Of a stretch of DNA of 64,000 bases, positions 27,207 to 35,391 are shown in pieces. The notes below the pieces were generated by a model. The model had not been told where the DNA came from. It saw nothing but the letters and a program-made list of their open reading frames with translations, and ran no database searches. Where the stretch lies: assembly GCF_007828865.1 (NCBI RefSeq), contig NZ_VIVK01000001.1, positions 806,001-870,000 on the forward strand. The letters run 5' to 3'. The first letter of the stretch is position 1. Every line of letters starts with the position of its first letter. This stretch comes from Kribbella amoyensis. GTDB lineage: Bacteria > Actinomycetota > Actinomycetes > Propionibacteriales > Kribbellaceae. The position numbers were made by a program, and so were the translations under genes.

Positions 27207-28529
27207 CTACTTCAGCTCCCCGTTGAGTTCGTCGATGAACGCCTGCGCCGCCTGGTCTGGCTTCATCCGGCCGAACATCACCTCGGTGGTGTAGCGCTGG
27301 ATGATCTTCTCGACCTGGCCACCACCGACCGGCGGTGGCGGGGACGGCTTGCCGAGCTCCTTCGCGATGCCCTGGACGAAGGTCTGCGAGGCGGCGTCGG
27401 CCGGCTGCAGCTTGCTCGCCACGGCGGCGCGGATCTCGGTGTTCGGCGGGACGCCCCGCTCGGCCAGCAGCAGGTTGCCCGCGGCCGGGCTGTTCGCCAG
27501 ATAGCTGACGAACTCCGCCGCCTCCTTCTGGTGCTTGCTCCGCGACGAGATCGACCAGAACATCGAGCCCTTGTAGTAGGCGCCGTTCTCGGTCGCCTTA
27601 CCGGTGACGCTGGGCAGCCGGAGCAGCTTGAGCTGCTGGCCGGCCGCCTTGCTCAGCGCGTTGAGCTGGTTGCTCCAGGCGTACGACATGGCCAGCTTGC
27701 CGGTCGCCATCCCGGACTGGTCCAGCGGCGCGTTCATGTCCTGCGAGGTGAACTCCGCCGACGGCGTCGCCTTCATGTCCCGCAGCTTGAGCAGGTTGGT
27801 GTAGAACTCGGTGACGCCCTCCTTGGTGACGCCGAGCTTGCCGTCCTGGGTGAACAGCGACTCGCCGTGCTGGCGGGACCACATGTTCAGGCTGGCGTCG
27901 TTGGTGCCGTACGCCGCGGTGCCCCAGCCCTTGCCGTTGAGCTTCTGGCTGATCTCGGCCGAGATCTTCGCGTAGTCGTCCCAGGTCCAGGTGGTGTCGT
28001 CCGGGATCGCCACCCCGGCGGCCTTGAAGACGGCCGGGTTCGCCACGATCGTGAACGCGTTGATGCCTGCGTTCAGCCCGTACAGGCCGCCGTCGAACTC
28101 GCCGGCGCCCAACGTGTCCGGCTCGAACTTGCCGGTGTCCAGGCCCTCGGCCTTCTTCAGGTCCAGCAGCGCGCCGCGGTCGGCGTACTCGCGCAGGTAC
28201 TTCTCGTCCATCTGGATGATGTCCGGCGCGTCGTTCGCGGCGACCGTGGTGGCCAGCTTGTCCCAGTACCCGGACCACTCGCCGAACTCGCCCTTGATGT
28301 CGACGTTCGGGTGGTCCTTCTCGTACTGGTCGATCACCTGCTGGGTGATCTTGTGCCGCGTGTCGGACCCCCACCAGTTGAACCGGAGGGTGACCTTGCC
28401 GTCCGCGGACGCGCCGCCGCCGGAGTCACCCCCACAGGCGCTGGTGGCCAGCAGGGTGGTGGCGACCGCCACCGCGGCGAGGGCCCGCAACGCCTTGCCG
28501 GGCGGTGCGGAGATTCGGATCGGCCTCAT
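27207..28529 (-). CDS. extracellular sugar-binding lipoprotein of ABC importer (CUT1)
   Basis: Solute-binding protein of 440 residues. The signal peptide ends in the lipobox LLATSAC, with Cys32 as the predicted lipid-anchored residue, followed by a Gly/Ser linker. The mature part has the family-1 pattern (TLRFNWWGSD; EYADRGALLDLKK; DDTTWTWDDYAKIS). It captures a sugar or oligosaccharide at the cell surface for the two permeases encoded just upstream in the operon. No ATPase gene is present; such importers usually share a MsiK-type ATPase encoded elsewhere. The sugar is unknown. Confidence 0.93.
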   Translation of the reverse strand: MRPIRISAPPGKALRALAAVAVATTLLATSACGGDSGGGASADGKVTLRFNWWGSDTRHKITQQVIDQYEKDHPNVDIKGEFGEWSGYWDKLATTVAANDAPDIIQMDEKYLREYADRGALLDLKKAEGLDTGKFEPDTLGAGEFDGGLYGLNAGINAFTIVANPAVFKAAGVAIPDDTTWTWDDYAKISAEISQKLNGKGWGTAAYGTNDASLNMWSRQHGESLFTQDGKLGVTKEGVTEFYTNLLKLRDMKATPSAEFTSQDMNAPLDQSGMATGKLAMSYAWSNQLNALSKAAGQQLKLLRLPSVTGKATENGAYYKGSMFWSISSRSKHQKEAAEFVSYLANSPAAGNLLLAERGVPPNTEIRAAVASKLQPADAASQTFVQGIAKELGKPSPPPPVGGGQVEKIIQRYTTEVMFGRMKPDQAAQAFIDELNGELK

Positions 28530-28560
28530 GGTGAACCTTTCTTGTGGCAGGGGGCCTGCA

Positions 28561-29445
28561 CTACTTGATGCCGGTGGTGGCGATGCCCTTGATCAGGAAC
28601 CGCTGTCCGAGCAGGAACGCGAGGAAGACCGGCACCAGGGACACGACGGACATCGCGAACAGCGATCCCCAGGACGTGCTCGCGGTGGCGTCGACGAACG
28701 ACCGCAACGCGACCGGGACGGTGTACATCTTCGGATCGGTCAGGTAGATCAGCTGGCTGAAGAAGTCGTTCCAGGTCCAGATGAACGTGAAGATCGTCGT
28801 GGTGGCCAGCGCCGGCACCATCAGCGGCAGGATCACCCGCAGGAAGATGCCGGCCTTGCCGCAGCCGTCGATCCGCGCCGCCTCGTCCAGCTCCCGCGGG
28901 ATCCCCCGGATGAACTGCACCATCAGGAAGACGAAGAACGCGTCGGTGGCGAGCAGCTTCGGCACCACCAGCGGCAGGAACGTGTTGATCCAGCCCGCCT
29001 GCGAGAACAGGATGTACTGCGGCACGATCACCACGTGGATCGGCAGCATGATGGTGACCAGCATGATCGAGAACCAGAACTTCTTCCCGGTGAACTCCAG
29101 CCGGGCGAACGCGTAGGCCGCCATCGAGCAGGACACCAGGTTGCCCAGGATCGCGCCGAACACCACCGCCGCCGAGTTCAGCAGGTACCGGGTGAACGGC
29201 TCGGTCAGTGCGTTCCAGCCGACCCGGTAGTTGCTGATCTCCAGATCGCGGACCAGCAGCCCTGGTTCGCGGAAGATCTCGTCGCCCGGCCGCAGCGAGC
29301 TGACGACCATCCAGATCACCGGGTACAGCATCACCAGCGCGGACGCGGCCAGCAGGAGATGGATCAGTACCGGGCGGATCCGCCGCCACCCGACCGACAG
29401 GCTGCCGCCCGACGTCAACGGCCGGCTCATGGTCTCAGTCGTCAT
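28561..29445 (-). CDS. carbohydrate ABC transporter permease (MalG type)
   Basis: Inner-membrane permease of 294 residues with six predicted helices and the MalG-type EAA loop IPRELDEAARIDGCGKAGIFLRVILP near residue 195, which contacts the ATPase. It overlaps the upstream permease gene by 11 bases and is followed 31 bases later by the binding-protein gene. The C-terminus ends GQRFLIKGIATTGIK, usual for this branch. It forms a heterodimer with the other permease. Confidence 0.93.
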   Translation of the reverse strand: MTTETMSRPLTSGGSLSVGWRRIRPVLIHLLLAASALVMLYPVIWMVVSSLRPGDEIFREPGLLVRDLEISNYRVGWNALTEPFTRYLLNSAAVVFGAILGNLVSCSMAAYAFARLEFTGKKFWFSIMLVTIMLPIHVVIVPQYILFSQAGWINTFLPLVVPKLLATDAFFVFLMVQFIRGIPRELDEAARIDGCGKAGIFLRVILPLMVPALATTTIFTFIWTWNDFFSQLIYLTDPKMYTVPVALRSFVDATASTSWGSLFAMSVVSLVPVFLAFLLGQRFLIKGIATTGIK

Positions 29446-30361
29446 AGAACACCCAGTACTTCGAGGCGACGAAGTTCGCCGCGGTGAAGACCCCGATGAT
29501 CACGAGCAGGAACCACGCCATCGCCGACGCGTATCCCATGTCGAAATTGCCGAAGCCACGGTCGTAGAGGTAGAGCGTGTAGAACATCGTCGAGTCGGAT
29601 GGCCCGCCCGTTCCGCCGGAGACCACGAAGGCCTGCGTGAACGACTGGAACGCGTGGATGATCTGCAGCACCAGGTTGAAGAAGATGATCGGGGTGAGCA
29701 GCGGCATCGTGATGCTGAAGAACCGGCGCAGCACCCCGGCCCCGTCCACCGACGCGGCCTCGTAGTACATCGCCGGGATCTGCCGCAGCCCGGCCAGGAA
29801 GATCACCATCGGCGCCCCGAACGTCCAGACGTTCAGCACCACCAGGGTGCCGAGCGCCGTACTCGGGTCCGAGATCCAGCCCTTGCCGGCGATGCCGAAG
29901 GTGCCGAGCACCTGGTTCAGCAGCCCCTCGGTCCCGAACACCTGCTTCCACAGGATCGCGATCGCGACACTCGAGCCGAGCAGCGACGGCAGGTAGAAGA
30001 CCGAACGGTAGAACGCCATCCCGCGGACCCCGCGGTCCAGCACGACCGCCAGCAGCAGCGCCACCGCCAGCTGCAACGGGACCGACACGAACACGTAGGT
30101 GAAGGTGACCCGGAGCGAGTTGTGCAGCCGCTCGTCGGACAGCATCCGGGTGAAGTTCTCCAGCCCGATCCACTGCGGCGCCTGGATCAGGTTGTAGTCC
30201 GTGAACGCGAGGTACAGCGACGCGATCATCGGCCCGATCGTGATCAGGAACAACCCGAGCAGCCACGGCGACAGGAACAGGTACGCGGCGAGATTGTCCT
30301 TTTTCTTCTTGCCTGGCGGTCGGCCCCGCCCGAGCGTGCCCAGGGCACCCAGCGCACTCAT
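29435..30361 (-). CDS. sugar ABC transporter permease (MalF type)
   Basis: Permease of 308 residues. A basic leader rich in Lys (PPGKKKKDNLAAYLF) precedes six helices; the EAA loop reads YYEAASVDGAGVLRRFFSITMP. It is the first gene of the minus-strand importer operon. The promoter and LacI-type operator directly upstream suggest control by a sugar-responsive LacI regulator. Confidence 0.93.
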   Translation of the reverse strand: MSALGALGTLGRGRPPGKKKKDNLAAYLFLSPWLLGLFLITIGPMIASLYLAFTDYNLIQAPQWIGLENFTRMLSDERLHNSLRVTFTYVFVSVPLQLAVALLLAVVLDRGVRGMAFYRSVFYLPSLLGSSVAIAILWKQVFGTEGLLNQVLGTFGIAGKGWISDPSTALGTLVVLNVWTFGAPMVIFLAGLRQIPAMYYEAASVDGAGVLRRFFSITMPLLTPIIFFNLVLQIIHAFQSFTQAFVVSGGTGGPSDSTMFYTLYLYDRGFGNFDMGYASAMAWFLLVIIGVFTAANFVASKYWVFYDD

Positions 30362-30391
30362 ACTTACTTGCCTCCGGAAAGCTCGGAACCT

Positions 30392-30411
30392 CTGGGAAAG
30401 CGTTTACCCAG
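30392..30411. promoter_or_regulatory. LacI-type operator of the importer operon
   Basis: CTGGGAAAGCGTTTACCCAG is a near-perfect palindrome (arms CTGGG/CCCAG, core AAGCGTTT with central CG) of the LacI/GalR type. It starts 31 bases before the permease start codon and just downstream of the -10 box, a road-block position. The regulator that binds it is not obviously encoded next to it. Confidence 0.75.
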
Positions 30412-30418
30412 AGCGGTC

Positions 30419-30447
30419 AAGTTAGCCGAGCCGGCGGGCTCCGGCAA
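30419..30447 (-). promoter_or_regulatory. sigma-70-type promoter of the importer operon
   Basis: Read on the minus strand, TTGCCG (-35) and TAACTT (-10) are separated by 17 bases. The LacI-type operator begins 8 bases after the -10 box. The spacing supports the call; promoters in G+C-rich DNA are easily over-predicted. Confidence 0.5.
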
Positions 30448-30494
30448 GAGTTCGCCGGCCGATTCGATGACCGAATCCGGACAGCTGCGAAGTC

Positions 30495-30549
30495 TTGACA
30501 GGACAAAGTCGCAACAGGACAGTACTGCACATTTGGCAACCGCTTTCCC
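30495..30549 (+). promoter_or_regulatory. promoter and second LacI-type operator before the lyase-like gene
   Basis: A perfect TTGACA (-35, 30495-30500) is followed after 18 bases by ACAGTA. Near the expected start point, at 30533-30549, TTGGCAACCGCTTTCCC is a second LacI-type site with the same TGG-AA-CG-TT-CC skeleton as the operator 120 bases away. The paired sites suggest joint control of the two divergent genes. Confidence 0.5.
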
Positions 30550-30564
30550 TTGCCTGGAGGGTCC

Positions 30565-32256
30565 ATGCACCGTCGTACGTTCCTGACCGGATCGCTGACC
30601 ACACTCACCGCGAGCACGCTGGTGCCGGGCACCGCGGCCGCGGTCGCCACCGAGTCACCGGTGGACGAGGACTTCCTGAAACTCCTCACCAGCGCGAACG
30701 AAGCGCAGATCGCGCTCGTGCTCGGCAACTACCAGAACGCTTCCGACAGCGTCCGAACCGTTGCCCGCAAGGGCCGCCGGCTGATCGCGGGGTACACGTG
30801 GGGCCGGTCGAAGTACCACCACGACGCGGCGTTGCTCGAACCGCTGCGGTTCCTGGTGGAGAAGCTGCGAACGATGCAGCACGACGACGGCACGTACGAC
30901 TCCGGCAACCTGCACTCGCCGCCCGACAGCGCGTTCGCGATCCAGGACCTCTGCATGATGTGGGCCCTGCTCGACACCGACGACCAGGCCGCCACCCAAC
31001 CGCACCGCACGACGCTGGAAGCCGTTCTGCGCAAGGCGGGCCCGGCGTTGGCGGGCGGTGGTGTGCACACTCCCAACCACCGTTGGGAAGTTTCCGCCGC
31101 ACTCGCCCGGACGCATCATCTGTTCCCCGATCGCCGGTACGCCGCGCGGATCGACGACTGGCTGGACGAGGGCATCGACGCGCTGCCCGACGGCATCTAC
31201 AGCGAGCGCAGTTCGACCTACGCCTCCGAGGTCACGAACCCTTGCCTGCTGACGATCGCGTGGTTGCGGAACAAGCCCGACCTGCTCGGGTACGTCCGCC
31301 GCAACCTCGCGTCGACGCTGTACCTGCTGGAGCCCAACGGCGAGGTCGACACCACGGCGTCCCGGCGACAGGACCAGACCCGGATCCGGGACGTCTGGTG
31401 GTACCTGACCCAGTTCCGCGAACTCGCGCTGCTGGACCGCAACGGCAGGTTCGCGACCGTTGCCAAGGACATCGAACGGCGTGGGACCGGCGAACTCGGT
31501 GACTTCCTGGCCGAGGTGCTCGAACGGCCCGAACTCGCGGCCGAACTGCCGAAGCCGGTCGCGGTGCCGGACGACTTCGTCCAGGAGTTCCCCGCGCAGG
31601 CGCTGGCCCGGGTCCGGCGTGGCACGCGGACGGCGACGTTGTTCGGCGGGACGGACTTCCACGACATCCCGGTGATCGCGTCCGGGCTGTCGACGAACCC
31701 GACGTTCTTCAAGCTTCGCCAGGGTGCCGCGATCCTCGACTCGGTCCGGTTGTCGCCCCAGTTCTTCAGTACCGGCCATTTCCGGAGCGACGGGTTGCGC
31801 CGGATCGGGCCACGGACGTTCCAGCTCGCCGACGAGGTGAAGGTTCCGTACCACCTGCCGCTGCCGAAGCGGTACCGGCGCAACGACGGCCTGTACGCCC
31901 TCACCCTGGACGGCCGCTTCTACGCCTCGATGGACTTCCCGCACCGGCCGAAGCAGTACCGCACGCTGCGGACCACGGTCACCGTGGCCGAGGTGGCGAG
32001 CGGGTTCGACCTCACCTTCGATCTCACCGAGTCCGAGGTGCCGTTCGCGATCGAGCTCTGCTTCCGGCCCGGTGGCACGTTGTCGGGCGTCGACCAGCTC
32101 GATGCAGGAGGCAACTACCAGCTGGCCGCCGGGACCGGGGCATACACGGTCGGCGCGGACCGGATCGAGTTCGGTCCGGGCAACGGCGCGACCCGGGTGA
32201 GCGCTACACCCAGCTCAACGGCAGCCTGGTCCCGGACGGGCTGCGCGTCTACCTGA
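30565..32256 (+). CDS. secreted polysaccharide lyase-like protein, frameshifted near the C-terminus
   Basis: Protein of 563 residues as read. ATG 30565 has GGAGG 5 bases upstream and begins a Tat-like signal (MHRRTFLTGSLTTL, cleavage near AAA). The body is a helical toroid-like domain (YHHDAALLEPLRFLVEKL; NHRWEVSAALA) followed by a beta-rich domain, the plan of heparinase or PL8-like lyases, but no catalytic site is recognised with confidence. After about position 32195 the frame gives low-quality sequence (SSTAAWSRTGC), while another frame continues cleanly (ERYTQLNGSLVPDGL to YTLRLRTA) and stops at 32303. One base is probably missing here, by mutation or sequencing error. It is divergent from the sugar importer operon and likely produces the sugar that the operon takes up. 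Confidence 0.75.
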   Translation: MHRRTFLTGSLTTLTASTLVPGTAAAVATESPVDEDFLKLLTSANEAQIALVLGNYQNASDSVRTVARKGRRLIAGYTWGRSKYHHDAALLEPLRFLVEKLRTMQHDDGTYDSGNLHSPPDSAFAIQDLCMMWALLDTDDQAATQPHRTTLEAVLRKAGPALAGGGVHTPNHRWEVSAALARTHHLFPDRRYAARIDDWLDEGIDALPDGIYSERSSTYASEVTNPCLLTIAWLRNKPDLLGYVRRNLASTLYLLEPNGEVDTTASRRQDQTRIRDVWWYLTQFRELALLDRNGRFATVAKDIERRGTGELGDFLAEVLERPELAAELPKPVAVPDDFVQEFPAQALARVRRGTRTATLFGGTDFHDIPVIASGLSTNPTFFKLRQGAAILDSVRLSPQFFSTGHFRSDGLRRIGPRTFQLADEVKVPYHLPLPKRYRRNDGLYALTLDGRFYASMDFPHRPKQYRTLRTTVTVAEVASGFDLTFDLTESEVPFAIELCFRPGGTLSGVDQLDAGGNYQLAAGTGAYTVGADRIEFGPGNGATRVSATPSSTAAWSRTGCAST

Positions 32257-32310
32257 CCGGCCGCGCGCCGAGCCGGTACACCCTGCGGCTGCGGACCGCC
32301 TGAACCAGGG

Positions 32311-32343
32311 AACCGGCGGCCGCCACGACGACGGCCGCCGGTT
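32311..32343. terminator. bidirectional 12-bp hairpin terminator
   Basis: AACCGGCGGCCG and CGGCCGCCGGTT pair perfectly around a 9-base loop between the two convergent lyase-like genes. Its position just 8 bases after the TGA at 32303 also supports the frameshift-corrected end of the plus-strand gene. Confidence 0.75.
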
Positions 32344-32351
32344 CGTTCAGC

Positions 32352-34229
32352 TCAGTCCATCCGGACGGTCGTCTCCAGCGATCCGCCGTGCGGAATCCGC
32401 AGGACGTGCACCCGGCGGCGCTGGTCGCGCAGGTAGGTGCGGCTCGACGTGCTGAGCGACGCGGCGAGCTCGGTGGACCAGGTGATCGTGATCGTCGTAC
32501 TGCCGCGGCGGATCTTCAGCCCGGACGCGGTGGCGGTGCGGGACTCGTTGTACGGGACCGCGGTGCCGTCGGAGAAGGTGACCTCGTCGCCCGGCTGGAG
32601 GACCAGCGGGATCTGCTCGGTCGCGGCCGACGTGGCCCGGACCCGACGGGTGACGGACGCCCGACCGATCACCAGCTCGGTCGCGACGGAGTTGTCGGCG
32701 GTCCGGTAGCGGACCAGGTCCGCCGCCGGGTACTCCGCGATCAAGTTGCCCTCGGCATCGGACTTGCCGGACAGAACGGTGGCCCAGGCGCCGGTGGCGG
32801 TCTGCTGCGCGTGGATCACGGTGCCCGCCTTCGGGTGCCAGAGGAACCCGGTGCCCGCCTTCACCACGCTGCCGGGGCGGGTGCCGAAGAACGCGCCGAG
32901 GTACAGCCCCGGCCGGCGGACGTAGAGGTAGTCCTGGTTCTCCACGTCGTCGCGGCGCAGCTCGGTGAAGGTGTCCTTGCGCAGGTACGGAACACGGGCG
33001 ATCGCGGCCTGCTTGTCCTGCCGGCTCGGCATCGCCTCCCCGAACGGCGCGTGCGCGATGATCCGCGGCGACGTGTCCTGCTTCGCCAACGCCGGGACCG
33101 GGGCGGGATCCGCGGCCCAGGCCGCCCTGGTCGCCGCCCGGTCCTCGCGAGACGTGAAGAACGCACCGAGGTCGGGGACCTGCGGGACGAAGAAGCTGCC
33201 GAGATTGGTCCGGTCCGGATCGGGGACCACGTCGTCGTAGTACGCGGTCGCGGTCCGGTCGGAGACCGCGTAGTACGTGAGCCAGCCGGAGCCGTCGGGT
33301 TCGCGGAGCAGGTTGTACCCGAACCACTCGGTGAAGCGCCGCGTCATCGTGACCAGCGCCGGGTTCTTCGTGTGCAGGTACAGCTCGGCCATCTCCGGGA
33401 GCATCACCTCGAAGTTGTAGTTGATGTCCATGCCGCGCGGATCGTAGAAGAAGCCGACCGGGCTCTGCGCCCAGCGCGCGACGAACCGGATCCGCTCCTG
33501 CAGCCGGAGCTGGAGCGCGTGGTCGGGCAGCAACTTCAGTGCGAGCGCGGCACCGGCGACGCCCGCGACGGCCTGGTTCGTGTACTTGAACGGCTCGTCC
33601 CAGACGACGGTGTTCGCGGGATCGAGGTACCAGCGGACGCCCTTGCGCAGCGCGGCCTCCAGCTCGGTCCGGCGCTGCGGCAGAGCGTTCGCCTGACGGA
33701 GGTTCGCGAGGGTCTTGGCCAGGTAGCCGAGGCCGAAGCCGCTGGACGCCTTGCCCCGCTCCCCCGGTGAGTACTCCGGCCAGGAACCGTCCGCGTTCTG
33801 CAGCCGGAGGTAGTGCTGCAGCGCCGCGTCCAGGCGGGCCAGCAGTGCGGCGTCGCGGTGGTACGGGTTCCACGCTCGCTGGTTGGCGTAGAACCAGCTC
33901 AGCGTGAACACGTGCTCCTGGATGCGGGAGTTGTACGGCTGCGCGGGCGTCCGCCACCAGCCGCCGGCCATGAAGCCGTACGTCGCGGGATCGGTGTCGA
34001 CGATGTCGTTCGCCATCGGGGCGAGGATCCGGAGGTACCCGGCGAAGCGCTGCTCGAGCGGGGCGAACAGGTGGCGGTCCGGGGCGCCGGCGGGCAGCGG
34101 GGTGAGCAGAGGCAACGGGCCTCCTGACTGGGCTCCGGTCTCCGCCGCGGTGCTCGCGAGGGCCGGCAGGGACGGGGTGAGGGCGGCAGCTGCGGCTGTG
34201 GTCAACAGGGTACGGCGAGTCAGGGACAT
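32352..34229 (-). CDS. secreted lyase-like protein with alpha/alpha-toroid region
   Basis: Secreted protein of 625 residues. A twin-arginine signal (SLTRRTLLTTAAAAAL, cleavage near ASTA) opens it. The N-terminal half is a helical domain (HRDAALLARLDAALQHYLRLQNADGSWPEYSPGE; SGFGLGYLAKTL) similar to glycan lyases and unsaturated glycanases; the C-terminal half is beta-rich (PRRRVHVLRIPHGG). It resembles the neighbouring lyase-like gene in plan but not closely in sequence. It is divergent from the LacI regulator and its operon, with an operator pair between, so it probably releases the sugar that the second importer takes up. The exact activity is not established. Confidence 0.7.
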   Translation of the reverse strand: MSLTRRTLLTTAAAAALTPSLPALASTAAETGAQSGGPLPLLTPLPAGAPDRHLFAPLEQRFAGYLRILAPMANDIVDTDPATYGFMAGGWWRTPAQPYNSRIQEHVFTLSWFYANQRAWNPYHRDAALLARLDAALQHYLRLQNADGSWPEYSPGERGKASSGFGLGYLAKTLANLRQANALPQRRTELEAALRKGVRWYLDPANTVVWDEPFKYTNQAVAGVAGAALALKLLPDHALQLRLQERIRFVARWAQSPVGFFYDPRGMDINYNFEVMLPEMAELYLHTKNPALVTMTRRFTEWFGYNLLREPDGSGWLTYYAVSDRTATAYYDDVVPDPDRTNLGSFFVPQVPDLGAFFTSREDRAATRAAWAADPAPVPALAKQDTSPRIIAHAPFGEAMPSRQDKQAAIARVPYLRKDTFTELRRDDVENQDYLYVRRPGLYLGAFFGTRPGSVVKAGTGFLWHPKAGTVIHAQQTATGAWATVLSGKSDAEGNLIAEYPAADLVRYRTADNSVATELVIGRASVTRRVRATSAATEQIPLVLQPGDEVTFSDGTAVPYNESRTATASGLKIRRGSTTITITWSTELAASLSTSSRTYLRDQRRRVHVLRIPHGGSLETTVRMD

Positions 34230-34280
34230 GTTCGGAACTTTCGGCCCGGCGAACCGGGACCGTCAAGAGGATGCGTTAGC

Positions 34281-34355
34281 TAATTCGTATTACTTGAGCA
34301 CTTCGGTCTTGACGTGCTTCGATCGGCGCCCTTACGGTTCCGGGCAATACGTATT
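34281..34355. promoter_or_regulatory. pair of AATACG-type operators between divergent lyase and LacI genes
   Basis: TAATTCGTATTA (34281-34292) and AATACGTATT (34346-34355) share the ATNCGTATT core with a central CG, typical of LacI-family operators. The second overlaps the expected start region of the LacI gene, downstream of TTGACG (34309) and TACGGT (34333). They are A+T-rich islands in G+C-rich DNA. The neighbouring LacI protein is the obvious binder, giving self-control and control of the divergent lyase gene. Confidence 0.65.
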
Positions 34356-34374
34356 ATCAAAGGAGGGTGTGACG

Positions 34375-35391
34375 ATGCGGTTGACCCAGCGGGACATCGC
34401 CCGGCTGGCTCGGGTGAGCCAGACGACGGTGTCGCTGGTGCTGAACAACCGCACCACCGCGTCCGCCCGGATCCCCGCCGAGACCCGCGAGCGGGTGCTG
34501 AAGGTGATCCGCGAGACCGGGTACGTCGCCGATCCGCTGGCCCGCCGGCTGCTCCAGCAGCGCAACCAGATCCTCGGCGTGTTCACCTACGAGTCGGTGT
34601 TCCCGAGTGCGAGCGCGGACTTCTACCACCCGTTCCTCAACGGCATCGAGGAGAGCGCCGAGGAGCTCGGCTGCGACCTGCTGCTGTTCACCAGCGCACC
34701 GGTCACCGCCGACGGCCGGCGCCGCGTCTTCCACGACAACAACCGGCTCCGGATCGCCGACGGCGCGCTACTCCTCGGCCGCTGGATCCCCGGCGAGGAG
34801 CTGAGCCGCCTGGTGACGGAGAAGTACCCGTTCGTGTCCGTCGGCCGCCGCGACGATCCCGACGACGGCACCACCGTGCCGTACGTCGGCGCCGACTACA
34901 CCAGCGCGACCGCGACGCTGACGGCCCGTGCCTTCGAGCTGGGGCACGAGCGGGTCGCGTTCGTCGGTCCGGGTGAGGGCGCCGAGTCGTCCGCCGATCG
35001 GCTGCGCGGGTTCCGGTCGGTCTCGCCGCGTGGTGCCCATGTTCCGTCGGCCGGCCGCGAGCTGACCGACGTGCTGCACGAGCTGCTCGGCCAGGACGTC
35101 ACCGCGGTCTTCGTGGAGGACCTGGCCGACGCGGACGCGCTCGCCGACGCGGCGCGGTGCCGGGGGCTGTCGGTCCCGGGCGACCTGTCGGTGATCGCGC
35201 TCGGTGACGCCAGCCGGCCGGTGCCGAGCGACGCCGACTACTCGGGGTTCCACATCCCCCGCAAGGAGATGGGCCGGCAGGCGGTCGGGTTGCTCGAGGC
35301 GATCCTGTCCGGCGACCCGGCCGAGCCCCAGCAACTGTTGTCCTGCGAACTCGTCGAGGGAAGCACCCTCGCAGAACCGAGAGGTCTCTAG
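34375..35391 (+). CDS. LacI-family transcriptional repressor
   Basis: Repressor of 338 residues. The HTH and hinge are clear: TQRDIARLARVSQTTVSLVLNNR, then RVLKVIRETGYVADPLARRL. The periplasmic-binding-like effector domain follows (ILGVFTYESVFPS, YHPFLNGIEESAEELG, ending in GSTLAEPRGL). The ATG has AGGAGG 8 bases upstream; a GTG two codons earlier lies too close to it. Its TAG is immediately followed by the ATG of the FAD oxidoreductase gene, so it leads its own operon. It probably binds the AATACG-type sites upstream and responds to a sugar from polysaccharide breakdown. Confidence 0.93.
   Translation: MRLTQRDIARLARVSQTTVSLVLNNRTTASARIPAETRERVLKVIRETGYVADPLARRLLQQRNQILGVFTYESVFPSASADFYHPFLNGIEESAEELGCDLLLFTSAPVTADGRRRVFHDNNRLRIADGALLLGRWIPGEELSRLVTEKYPFVSVGRRDDPDDGTTVPYVGADYTSATATLTARAFELGHERVAFVGPGEGAESSADRLRGFRSVSPRGAHVPSAGRELTDVLHELLGQDVTAVFVEDLADADALADAARCRGLSVPGDLSVIALGDASRPVPSDADYSGFHIPRKEMGRQAVGLLEAILSGDPAEPQQLLSCELVEGSTLAEPRGL

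Noticed and set aside
32347..34266. Second long minus-strand frame overlapping the secreted lyase-like gene
   Set aside because: Composition is Arg/Pro/Gly-rich without domains; the frame with the Tat signal and lyase-like pattern is the real one.
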